In this document: piece by piece, positions 24,520 through 34,721 of the stretch | Layout: each line of letters starts with the position of its first letter | Numbering within the stretch: position 1 is the first letter of the stretch | Source: Ancylostoma caninum | Lineage: Eukaryota > Nematoda > Chromadorea > Rhabditida > Ancylostomatidae | DNA length: 64,000 nt | Assembly: GCA_037903475.1 (NCBI GenBank) | Contig: JBAJFG010000621.1 | Span: forward strand, 1 to 64,000 | Direction of reading: 5' to 3' | Position numbers and translations under genes: made by a program | The notes under the pieces: generated by a model | The model's database searches: none | What the model saw: only the letters and a program-made list of their open reading frames with translations | What the model was told of the DNA's origin: nothing

Positions 24520-25000
24520 TAAGCCTTCTTCTTCTCCTTCAGCGTTTGTCCCGTTCGTCGGTCGGGTCCACTTTTACGATCTTCTGGCGCTATTTAGCTC
24601 TATTGTGGGCCTGGTCTGGATGGGCGCCCACATGCTTTAGATCCGCATGCAGTGTGTCTAGCCACCGTTGCTTCGGCTGTCCCTTTAGCCGTTTTCCTGG
24701 TACCTCAAGATCAAAGCCTACTTTGCAGACGGTGTCTTTGTTGGAGCGCAGAACGTGGCCATACCATCTAAGGCGGCTTTCGCGGCACTTGTCAGCAATC
24801 GTGGCGATGCCGAACCGCTCTCGGATCTTTTCATTGTGTGCGCTGTCCACACGTGTGATACCAGCCATCCATCGTAACATCTTCATCTCCATCACACCAC
24901 CAGGCAGCGTTCCACTTCCTTGGTGGGCGGCCAGCATTTTGCACAATATACTGCGACGGCTCTCCACGGATCTCCCTCCTAGCCGATTTGTTGCGAGGCT
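24520..25000 (-). mobile_element. RTE-type LINE 3' end, truncated
   Basis: The minus strand reads MKMLRWMAGITRVDSAHNEK, then RLRWYGHVLRSNKDTVCK and GQPKQRWLDTLHADLKHVG, the characteristic C-terminal end of RTE reverse transcriptases. An in-frame stop replaces a Trp near 24587. The original stop follows DPTDERDKR near 24542. The upstream part of the element is absent. Confidence 0.85.
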
Positions 25001-25551
25001 ACGTGGCGCGACCCCGGGTTGCGGATAGGGGGTTTACCGCGGACCAAAAGCAGCCATGCGCTTGCCCTGCGACGCGGGCAGGTCTAGGGCTTCGACTCCT
25101 TGGTTCGACAGTGCTGGATTCGATTCATATGACCGGCATATGAGTATGAACATGCACTCACGCGCGTGGGTGTGTGCAAATGCTTTGTGCGAGCTGTATC
25201 CTGCAGTTCGGATTTGGCCAAAAGCTCGCACTTTAACAACTGGGAAGCGCATGAGAGGCGAGTAGGGGCCGCCTCTAACAAATAAGTTCTTGATAGCGAT
25301 GTCGTACGACAACGGATCGATCTGGGTCTTCACATTGCCACTGTAAAAGGAGACGAGGTGAGAAGTGCGCCTTCGGAGCTTTATATTCATGATGGCGGGG
25401 TTGTGAGAGTCAGCATATTCGAGGATGCGCTCGCCATCTTCATTCCGTGTCCCATACCCAAAGCCTCTATGGCATCTGCAACCGTCCTTATTACCTACCG
25501 TACTTCGGCGGCATTCTCGTCAAGCCACGTCCAGAATTCGTCTTTGATCTG

Positions 25552-25618
25552 GTCACTACAGCCTATCTGTGCCCAAGACGCGCAATGGGCGTCTTGGCCA
25601 CAGACAGGCCGTAGTGAC
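25552..25618. repeat. Imperfect inverted repeat
   Basis: GTCACTACAGCCTATCTGTG and CACAGACAGGCCGTAGTGAC pair with a few mismatches; the inner part CCAAGACGC/GCGTCTTGG also pairs. Confidence 0.8.
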
Positions 25619-25797
25619 AGCCCCCCTCCCCCCCGATTCCAACTCTCGCAGATTTCTCACACTAACCGGGCTCCGAAAATACGCGTCGATTCCCGTGTCG
25701 GCGCCATGGTTTTTATCGTAGGACCATTTGTTTTCATTGATCATATGGATATGATAGTGTCTCCCTGAGCTGCCCGTCACGACGGCCCGTCGCTCGG

Positions 25798-25886
25798 ATA
25801 GGGGAAGCGGCGGGATTCGAACTCGGGATTCCGTGAGGACATGGTGCTCTAAACAGCGCCTTAGACCACTAGGCCATCTCGCATCT
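25798..25886 (-). tRNA. tRNA-like sequence, probably a pseudogene or tRNA-derived repeat
   Basis: The minus strand has an A-box (TGGCCTAGTGG) and B-box (AGTTCGAATCC) at normal spacing, followed by a CCGCTTCCCC-like 3' arm. T-stem pairing is poor and the anticodon stem has mismatches, so a working tRNA is unlikely. The layout resembles a long-variable-arm (Leu/Ser) tRNA relic. Confidence 0.4.
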
Positions 25887-25889
25887 ATT

Positions 25890-26700
25890 CGTATTAGGTT
25901 GTTACATAAGATTTCGCTGTTCTGGAATTTTCGATAAAAATGTTTTATAAAAAATCAAAGAAAAAACTATAGGTATCGACTGAAGTATGAATCACAATAG
26001 TCGCTAGTCTGTTGCCGTTTTTACAGTAGGAGCTCGGTTCTGCTGATCCAGAAATCGGTGAACTATGAGGCAAGGAACTGAGTCGGACAATAATGGAGGT
26101 CACTGTGTTTGGCAATTTGGTTCTCGAAGAGTAGCCGATCCTGTGATGAGTATGAATTCTTGACTTCAACGTGGAAATATGAGAAATAAATGAAGATTTC
26201 GAGGGAAGTGAATTCTGCAATAACAAGTTTCATTCTGTTTGAAATTTTCAGCAGAAATAGCTGAGCAGGAAATGATGAAACATCAGTATTTTATCCAACT
26301 ACAGATGCAAATTTGCGAAATGGGCCGCCTTTCGTTCTTTTCTTCGAATTTCATTTTGTTGAACCTATTTTGAATAAAATGACAAGTAAACGTGATGTTT
26401 TCGTTTTCGGAATTACCGGCCGTTAGCGATTAAGTGACAGTACTCTCTTAACTTATGAAAATGGCCTCTAATGTATGGCACTACTGGAAGCGTGCTGCTT
26501 ATGTAACAGTGTTCTCTGCGCCTTCGTTCTCGGGACCTCCATAAATGACAACAAAATCATCTGCCATTTTATTTGAAATTGAGCGTACAGCATAAAGAGA
26601 CCAAAAGTGCAAGTAAGATGTTGGTTACACCATTTATTTATGTCCATCTGCTCATCTTTTTGAAAGGTTGTTGATAAAATGTGTAGTGAAGTTGCGGTTA
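25890..26700. other. No gene recognised
   Basis: This is the sequence just downstream of the CAP gene stop codon, so its 3' UTR should lie in the right-hand part. Nothing else was seen. Confidence 0.4.
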
Positions 26701-27987
26701 TCACCATCGGCAAAGGGCCTGACCATCACATTGACCACCATGGCAGTCAGAACACACAGCTCCAACTCGGTATACATGTTCGTTGACGAAAGCGCCACTA
26801 AAAGCAGTTCCTTAATTATTGATGAGGTTCTATTTTGTGCATATGTTATGCGTGTGTTATGATTTACCCAGGACTGTACATGCAAGACACCGCATAATAT
26901 GAGCCGCAGTTCCTCGCAGCGCATCCTACTCTCTGGGTACTCCACCAGGCCATCTATAAGATTGAACTTTACTACAAACCGTGCTTTTCGTCTACAACGC
27001 TTACCTTAGCCCAATTTAACACATTCCTAGCTCCGCGTTTGAACTCGCTCTGGTGGAACATCATGTTAGACCGCATGCCAAATCTTGCTAGCTGACTCCA
27101 CCAAGTTGCAATCGCCTTAAAGATTTCGTCTTCTATCACAACAGATGTTTTCTTTGGGAAACCTACAAAAAGAACGGCTTGTTGTTGCGAAGCACGAGGA
27201 TTGTTGAAAATAAACAAGTTTTGTTTGTGTCCGCCTAACGCATGGCCGGGCAACTCCGTTTTTCTGCAGGTGTTGACTGCTTGCTGTGCGTAGGATTCCG
27301 CGTTGCAGTCGTATTTCTAAACAGGCATTATTTTAAGGTGCACGAAGTCTAGTACTCCATAGCTGGCGCTAATTCTAGAGAGTATGTGCTTTTTAATAGT
27401 TGTGGCGGATGCACTGGGCTTCTGCGAACGACATCTCTATACTGATCGAGAAGCAGCAACAGCGGAGACAATCTTGTTATGAAACACCTACCAAGCGGTA
27501 CATAATCGTAGCTGGAGGGGCGATTCCCCACCCATTGCTAACCTGCGTTTGTCCTCGCGCCAAGCTTCCCCTTAACGATATCGATCTTACAGACACGGGA
27601 CAACTACCGATTGTCTACCGTCACCTGAGTTCGTTATGGTGGTGGAGGATAGTTCTTCTCAACCCATTATTGAGGCCACGATTTCCACAGTTAGGCTCTA
27701 GGAAGTAGATTGAGTAATTTCCTGATTTTTTATGTAAGGAAAATCGCTTGCTAACGAGGCCAAGGTTTTCTTGTCGACATTGTAGTTGTTGTTATCACTG
27801 GAGCTGCTGAAGACAGTGGCGTCATATTTGTAGGTGCAGCCGTAGTGTTAGTGCCATTGCCTTGTGCTTGCACTGCTCTAAAGAGAGCGAACAGAACCTG
27901 AAATCCATGCATTCGCTGCTTTGAGTAAAATCAGACCAAGGTACTAAATCATAAACTTACAAGATAAACGATTTTAATTGCGGGCAT
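26701..27987 (-). CDS. Secreted CAP/SCP domain protein (ASP, venom-allergen-like)
   Basis: Seven exons on the minus strand, all GT-AG and phase-consistent: 27961-27987, 27756-27897, 27625-27697, 27492-27570, 27005-27316, 26868-26953, 26701-26797. They encode about 271 residues. The start, MPAIKIVYLVLFALF, is a signal peptide whose first intron follows codon 9. A Thr/Ala/Pro-rich linker follows to about residue 56. The CAP domain then has HHHNELR, KYDCNAESYAQQAV, ATWWSQLARFGMRS, WAK then MAWWSTQRVGCAARNCG, and SCMYSPGG. The C-terminal hinge is Cys-rich (CSDCHGGQCDGQALC) and the stop codon is at 26701. The pattern matches single-CAP ASP proteins secreted by strongylid parasites, thought to act at the host interface; their biochemical role is unsettled. 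The usual ENI-type motif of the CAP signature is diverged. No frame break was seen, so the gene looks intact. Confidence 0.9.
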
Positions 27988-28322
27988 GTTGCTTGGTGCT
28001 CAATAAACATCCACTCATTTATATAGTGTTGGTGCACGTTAAATTAAATTTTAACTATTGTTATTTATATTGGAACCCCCTGCCGTTGCACTTTCCTAAA
28101 GACCTGACATTCAAATGGATCTATTCCCAGAAACGACTTTTCCTACTGCCCCATGTTTTTATTATCGCTTGACTGCCGTTATGTACAACCTCTACGCCCA
28201 TGTATTCCAGCAATCACCATGGAATAATCGTTAACTTCAGAGTGAATTCTGATCCGCTGGTGCTCGATGTTCTCTTACTCATTATTTGCTCCAGGGCTGT
28301 TAACTTTCATACATTGAGGATA

Positions 28323-28387
28323 GGAGGCCAAAGATCTGCAGCTAGTCAAAATTGAGGAGGCCAAAGATCTGCAGCTAGTCAAAATTG
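28323..28387. repeat. Tandem duplication of 33 bp
   Basis: GGAGGCCAAAGATCTGCAGC is repeated with a 33-bp period and no visible difference across the second unit. Confidence 0.9.
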
Positions 28388-28490
28388 CTTGTTTGTTTTG
28401 AGCAGTTATTACGGTACAGCGTGCTGGAATAGGCGGTGGCAGTGCTTGTCCGATTCACCGTGGCGGTGATCACCATACTCCTCTCCAACG

Positions 28491-28579
28491 CAATCTGCGA
28501 TCATCGCTCTGAAGGTGATGTGCGATGATCGCAGATTGCGATCATCGCACACCACCTTCAGAGCGATGATCGCAGATTG
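28491..28579. repeat. Nearly perfect 89-bp palindrome
   Basis: Arms of about 42 bases start CAATCTGCGATCATCGCTCT and end with the complement. The internal motif TGCGATGATCGCA is itself palindromic. Probably a small foldback element. Confidence 0.9.
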
Positions 28580-28854
28580 GACACTGGACACTTTACTATG
28601 GGCCCATGTTTCAGTTCGAGACGATTTTTGCAAACGACTACATTTCGATTCACCTTCGGAAAAGCCAAGGAAAGTGGATCGTGGAAATGAGAAAGAAAGA
28701 ACAGAAAAAGAAGAAGACGAGCTTTTGAATATATACAACTGCAATGGAAATATCACTCTCTCCTTCAAAATGTTATTCCAATACTCATGGTTCAAAAATC
28801 CGGCATCGATTTTGCAACAACAGAAAATGTGCTGCCTTTTGGCACCTGGATCAC

Positions 28855-28940
28855 TTATTCCTTATCCGTTATCCGCTATCCGTTATCCGGTCATTTTTGG
28901 CCCATCCGTTATCCGCACCGTTATCCGGGTCGCAGAAAAT
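28855..28940. repeat. TTATCCG-rich repeat
   Basis: TTATCCGTTATCCGCTATCC followed by more copies, with CCGTTATCCGCACCGTTATC toward the end. Similar copies are at 46703-46805 (same strand) and about 2765-2850 (reversed). Confidence 0.8.
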
Positions 28941-29213
28941 CTTGTATCCGATCATCCCTGGTCTGTACCCAACTGCTTGCTATCCATGAGTAATCACACT
29001 GAATGGGTATGAGATTGACCATCCTTCCAACGATGCATGAGTGCTCAGTTGCGTTCGCGTTCCGTGATCATGTCAGCGGTGCTCCCTTAGCATTGGCAGC
29101 TACTTACTTCTATGTTGCCTGCTACTTACCTCTTCTTGTTCTCTCAGCTACATCACTAAATTTTGATCCTATCCTTAGTTCTGAGTCGTTAATTTTTCGG
29201 AAATATTTACTAG

Positions 29214-29411
29214 TCTAGAAGCTTTCTTCGTGGGAGAATCGAGGTCCACATATGCAAAATTGGCCATCCAAAAAACCAGCTCATATTCCACTTTAAATTT
29301 CCCCTCCTTACTTGTCCCGTTTTCTACGAGTTGCTCTCCTCTCAGTGATTGGTTGATGTTTCCGTTTCCTGAGAGTGCTTGTAGAGTTTGCAGCACATTT
29401 TTCGACACAGA
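29214..29411 (-). other. Possible exon of an unrecognised gene
   Basis: The minus strand has a protein-like open frame including ALSGNGNINQSLRGEQLVEN and VFWMANFAYVDLDS, preceded by an AG acceptor-like TTACTAG and followed by a possible GTAAAT donor. No neighbour exon could be joined and the family is not recognised. Confidence 0.25.
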
Positions 29412-30002
29412 CTAGTAAATAAACGTAATGTGCAAGTGTAAAATTATTGTTGAAGACTACGAGGGGCATATAGAGAATACAGAACCAATGGGATGGTGTT
29501 GGAATCGCCCAGTAAGCGAATGTAGGCATGAGTTCATTTTGCATTTTTTTATTTCGCATGCATTTCGTAGGCAAGAGATTAAATGGACGAAGCAAGATGC
29601 TCACATAGTTGTACCAAATGTAACGGCCACAGACAGTGAAGCAAAGTTGGACATCGCTTTGTTGATATCAACATATTCAAATTGACTGATTATATACCTA
29701 TTTCTATTGCAAGATCCTAGCAATTCACACGTATCAGATGTAACTTGGTGTCTCTCAAAATACATGAAGAAAGTGGAAAGGCAATTTCATGGAAGTGAAG
29801 AACTAATCACCCGATAAGGTGACAGGCAAATAGTTTTCATCAAAATGATGCGATATTCAACGAGAACGAAGAAGGCAATGAGGGCGAACTGTGGCAGTGA
29901 AGTAGAAAAAGTTCATACCTATGTTTGTTTGTTTGTCGTCGTTTGTTCAGTTGTGGATGGATGGGGGTGTGTTTGTTTGCGCGCTCACTTTTGGGACGAG
30001 GT

Positions 30003-30242
30003 CTGATAACTGTGCAGCACGAACGCAGCCCGAACGGCGTAATGGTTCGGTAGAAACCCTAGCAGCAACGGTTCCAGTTGCTGCCATCCTCCCCTCGATT
30101 GCTGCTCAAGTCCCTTTAGCAGCAATTGCTGAGGGACGGCAGCAATCAGGGGAGGATGGCAGCAACTGGGAACCGTTGCTGCTAGGGTTTCTACCCGAAC
30201 CATTACGCCGTTTGGGCTGCGTTCGCGCTGCACAGTTATCAG
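30003..30242. mobile_element. Foldback/MITE with about 105-bp inverted arms
   Basis: CTGATAACTGTGCAGCACGA at the left end pairs with the complement at the right end (TGCACAGTTATCAG). Arms stay matched with few mismatches for about 105 bases, around a spacer of roughly 30 bases. No coding content. Confidence 0.85.
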
Positions 30243-30909
30243 CGGGGGTGTGCCGCCGCCAAGAATTAGCGATAGCGTAACGCGATGGGTCATTGCTGTC
30301 ATTGGTGTGGCGCGCCCAGAAATAGCGAAATTCCAGAAGGCATGTTCAGCGCTGTGATAAGAGTGCACCAATTTCCATCGACTTTTCCGTGAAGGGCGGC
30401 TTGTGTCAGCGCCTAATGCTGGGAGATGACAGTTTGAAAGAGAGGTTCCCAATTGAGAATGGTTATAGGGCAATAGCGCACCTCACCGCCAATTTCGCTC
30501 AGATTCGCAAGCATCGGGTTACTGTGGCACTCCGCTATTCTAACCTTCTCTGTGTTATGAGACCTATCCAACAGTTGTCGGTAAATTGACAAAACGTGCA
30601 CTCCTTGACTCGATATGCCGCAAAAATTTTGACTTCTGAGTCGACAAGTCTCACTTCTAGCTTGCAACAATGACTAAAATGACTTTTTTTGTCAGAACTG
30701 CACTTTTCTCGCGAGCAATCTCTCATTCAAACATTTGAAGTACTTTAATGCTACTAAGTAGTATAATATAGTAATATAGATAGTATATAGTAATATAGTA
30801 ATAGATCTGAACAATCTCTTTTCTATTACAAACCAAATAAAATCTGAATAGCATATACTCTTCCCTCATAAATACAATTACGTGAGTTACTACACCCATT
30901 ATAAACATA

Positions 30910-31952
30910 CCAGCCTGATCGTCCGGCTAACGCCGGACTCTCAGGATCTTTTCGTGCTCGCTTCGCTCGCATATTCTCATTGTCAGATAAGATTAGTGCA
31001 GGTGGATGAACAGACACTATCCAGAGAAGTATTCCTTACCGCGGTTCATGGAACCATTGACCCACTATGGACAGCTCCTTTCCAACAATTTCTGGTAACA
31101 CAATTTGTTTCGCTGCGGTGGACGTAAATAGTAAAAATTGACCAAGTAAGTGCAAACGTGGATTGGACGTGAACACAGGTGCACCCTTATCTCACTGTTG
31201 GGACCTGTCTCCAGAGGTTCCTCCACTTTTGAACGCCTGTACACCCTTATCACGCCGTTGGACCCGACTCCCGGTGTTTCCCCGGTTTTGGACGCTGGGG
31301 CACCCATATCACACCGTTGGACCCGACCCCAGGCGTTTCTCCATTTTCTAAACGTCGGCGCACCCTTATGACACCGTTGAACCCGACTCTAGGCTTTTGC
31401 CCACTTTTGGACGCCGGCGCACCCTTATCACACCGTAGGATCCAACTCCAGGCGTTTCCCCACTTTCTAAACGCCGGCGCACCCCTATCACAACGCTGCA
31501 CCCAACTTCAGGCGTTTCTTCGCTTTTGGGCGCCGGCGCACCCTTATCACAGTGATGGACCCGTCTCCCCCACTTTGGGCGCCGGCGCACCCTTATCACA
31601 GTGGTGGACCCGTCTCCCCCCACTTTGGGCGCCGGCGCAGCCTTATCACAGTGATGGACCCGTCTCCCCCCACTTTGGGCGCCGGCGCAGCCTTATCACA
31701 GTGATGGACCCGTCTCCCCCCCCCTTTGGGCGCCGGCGCAGCCCTTCTCCATGGACTCCATTGGCGGACCCGTTGTACACCATCCGACCTTCTGTTCGAT
31801 CTCATCCCTACCCCACTCCACCACACCACACCTTTTATATGATCTCACAATCACGATCATTGACCAATCGTAGAATTTCGTAACGGTCTGACACACATAC
31901 TTACATACATACAGACACACATGTAAACAGGCTAAGCCCGTTATTATATAGA
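30910..31952 (-). mobile_element. Non-autonomous Helitron, family II copy A
   Basis: On the minus strand it starts TCTATATAATAACGGGCTTA, a classic Helitron 5' end, and ends with hairpin GTCCGGC-GTTA-GCCGGAC followed by CTGG and a host T at 30909. About 30920-30990 also holds GCTCGCTTCGCTCGC. The interior carries a minisatellite. No Rep/helicase. Confidence 0.75.
31170..31745. repeat. Minisatellite, 50-60 bp unit (family II Helitron)
   Basis: About ten units with GGCGCACCCTTATCAC, then GGACCCG-CTCC and CCACTTTTGGGCGCC. The spacing shrinks from about 60 to about 50 bases toward the right end. Confidence 0.85.
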
Positions 31953-31953
31953 A

Positions 31954-32612
31954 CCAGTCTGGCCGTCCGGCTAACGCCGGACTTCCAGACTTCTACTGTT
32001 GCTCGCTTCGCTCGCATGCTCCGCATACGATGCAGAAAAAAAGGTGGACAGATTTAGTGGATCCTGTATCCTCTCGAGTAAGTCCATCGACTTTTGGAAT
32101 CCAGCTGTCAACCCGTCTCCCCCATTTTTGGGCGCCGGCGCACCCTTATCACAGTGGTGGACTCGTCTCCTCCTCTTTTGGGTGCCGGCGCACCCCTATC
32201 ATAGGAGTAGACCCGTCTCCCCCACTTCTGGGCGCCTGCACACCATATCAGACAGTGGAGGACCCGTCTCCCCACTTTTGGGCGCCGACGCACCCTTATC
32301 ACAGCGTAGGACCCAACTTCCCCACTTTTGAGTGCCGGCGGGGCCTTATCACAGCGTTGGACCCGTCTCCCCCACTTTTGGCCGCCGGCGCAGCCCTTCT
32401 GGATTGGCTCAATTGACGGACCCGTTGCACATTGTCCAACCTTCTCCTCGATCTCATCCCAACCCCACTCAACCATACCACACCCATTTTTAGGCTTTTA
32501 TATGATCTCACAATCATGATCACTGACCAATTGTAGAATTTCGTAACGGTCTGACACACATACATACTTACATACAGACAGACATGAAAACAGACTAAGC
32601 CCGTTATTATAA
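31954..32612 (-). mobile_element. Non-autonomous Helitron, family II copy B, head-to-tail with copy A
   Basis: The 3' end on the minus strand is the same GTCCGGCGTTAGCCGGAC hairpin, then GGCCAGACTGG and a T. It abuts the 5' end of copy A with one base between. The right end has CTTATAATAACGGGCTTAG, matching copy A except for the first bases, so this limit is approximate. About 32105-32400 is the same minisatellite. Confidence 0.7.
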
Positions 32613-32637
32613 GTCATGATGATAGATATTAACTTAC

Positions 32638-33141
32638 CCAAGCCTGTCTATATCCGACATCTGTAGACTTTTCTCTATTCACTTTTATTTCAGTTCTGTG
32701 ATCCTTATTATATGAAACCAAATTCTTGCGACCCTCAGTTGGAAAAAAACGCCAGAAATCATAATTCATTTTGCACTGAATGATTCAATACCTGCACATT
32801 ATTTTAAACAGTCTTGAATGGATGAATTTTGTTTTACTCACTCGTAAGCTTGCAAATTGCCGTAATTCCCGGCACCAGTAGGCCAGGACATGGGAAATCC
32901 CCGTTCAGTCGGATATCTTGGAATTCAGGAAATCAATATTCCAAAAGCTTAAACTTTCATTGAAAACTACCTGATCACATCACATACAAATTCTTTCAAC
33001 CATTTGTCATAGTTTTTCTTTCTTGGATTCTCCAGGCCCGTTATTCGTATCCATTCTAAAAGGACCTCTTTGTTTACAGATTCCTGATACAATATTTTCC
33101 TGTTCTCTTGAGGCACATTTGCGAAATTGTAACCTTTCATC
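32638..33141 (-). CDS. Exons of an unrecognised minus-strand gene, partial
   Basis: Two exons join in phase: 32971-33141 (contains ENRKILYQESVNKEVLLEWI and ENPRKKNYDKWLKEF) and 32842-32916 (GFPMSWPTGAGNYGNLQAY), with AG acceptors and a GTGAGT donor after the second. A third coding-looking stretch, 32638 to about 32770, reads MNYDFWRFFPTEGRKNLVSY and ends at GTAAGT, but its phase does not fit a simple splice from the second. It could hold a one-base error or belong to another form. Upstream exons may have been displaced by the Penelope-like insertion from 33.3 kb; downstream is the Helitron pair. I do not recognise the product. Confidence 0.45.
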
Positions 33142-33836
33142 CTACAAAATAACAATGTTACTTACGATCAATTTTTAAATCTAATACTCATCCTATACAG
33201 AAACAAAAGCTAGAATATTCTCTGTAAAACATATACTTTTATATTTGTCAACTAGTTGATATTTATAATTGAATTGCCTTACTTATTACTTCATACATAA
33301 TCATTAAGACCTATTAATTCAGATGATCTTCTTATTACTACAGGTCTAAATCGTTCATGGAAAGTAAGGTTAATGGTGTTGTAAAACTTGATGACTTCGG
33401 AAATACTAATTGTGCCACTGAGTGCAGCATATATTGCTCGATATGCAAAATTTTAAATAAACAACCATATATAGATTCTTATTCCACTAGACTTAGAATC
33501 TATACCCAAATACTCCCTTATTCTCATTGTTGCTGTTCAAACGTTATTTACTGTATCAAATGCAATGATTGTGGTTTACAATACGTCGCCTCACCACAAG
33601 GAAAATCAAACTAAGAATAAAAGAGCATATTTATCACATAAATAATAAAGATGTCAGTAGTTACCTATATAATCATTTCGATGAAAATAATAAATGTAAT
33701 AAAAAGTATAAAGATAACTATATTGGACAACCTGCCAGAAAACAGTGATAAAATATTCTTTCAGACAAAGAATTATTCTGGATTAAACTGCTAAATACAG
33801 CTTATCCATTTGGTTTTAATGATAATATAAAGGGAT

Positions 33837-34721
33837 ATGGTAACATATCCGATATTACTAATCCACTTATGCAAAATAATAACCACCCCTATTATAGTTT
33901 ATCTATTAAAAAACATAGAAAACGAAGCACACTTAGAAATAAAAGCATGCACCTCCATTAATGATATTATTACAACTGTTAACAATTGCAAAAATCACAT
34001 TGATCTATATAGGTATTTGAACTCCTTAAAGAAAAATATAATCAACAAGATTACAATATTATGTCACAATACAGACTTCTTGTGTAATATAAATAATCAT
34101 TTTAGATTACAACTAGTCTGTATGTTGTGTAGATTCCATTTTATAAATGACAAAAATAACGTTAACAAAAATAAAATAGAAAAATTCATACACATTAAGA
34201 TGAAATATATACACAACATTATGGATAACGTTAACATTAATAAAATCTCCAACAAAAAAGTAATTACCGACATCATCAAAAATAACACGAATAGACAATA
34301 TATCCCATTCAGGCAGATATACGAATATGATAATTCCACAAAAATTTTCAGTTATGATTACTTTCTCAAAAATCTAACTAACGAACTAATCACTAATATC
34401 TTAAAAACTAAAGGTGTATGTAGCTATATGAATTACAACAAGTTTGTAGATCCTTATCATAAACATATTATTACAGGAGATTTATCAATAATAAAAGACA
34501 TAGGTCTACTCAATATACTAAACAAAGGCACCAAATTTATTCTCAGTAATAAAATAAACAAACACCATATAAAAGAATGGGCAACAGAGTGTATTGTCGA
34601 GTATACGAACAGAGCTAAGGGTTTCTACAAGCTTGACAATGACACAACTCAACAATTAAAGGATCGGTTAAATAAAGAGTTTTCAAAAAAAAAACTCAAA
34701 CCACTACTTTTCTACAACTAG
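33837..34721 (+). pseudogene. Longest open frame of Penelope-like element 1
   Basis: The 294-codon frame lies between the GIY-YIG region and the RT. Its later half holds YNKFVDPYHKHIITGDLSII and KGTKFIL, a linker motif seen before the RT in GIY-YIG-first Penelope-like elements. The stop codon TAG is created by the CTAG end of the inserted Helitron. The first 40 codons are a frame-shifted reading of the GIY-YIG tail, so the true protein entered from an upstream frame. Confidence 0.65.

Noticed and set aside
24489..25028. 179-codon plus-strand frame
   Set aside because: Its antisense is the well-conserved RTE C-terminus, so this is a shadow.
25798..25886. Functional tRNA-Leu or tRNA-Ser gene
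   Set aside because: A- and B-boxes are present but the T-stem and anticodon stem do not pair well; kept only as a tRNA-like sequence.
31317..31883. 188-codon proline-rich frame
   Set aside because: Same reason: a reading of the family II Helitron minisatellite.
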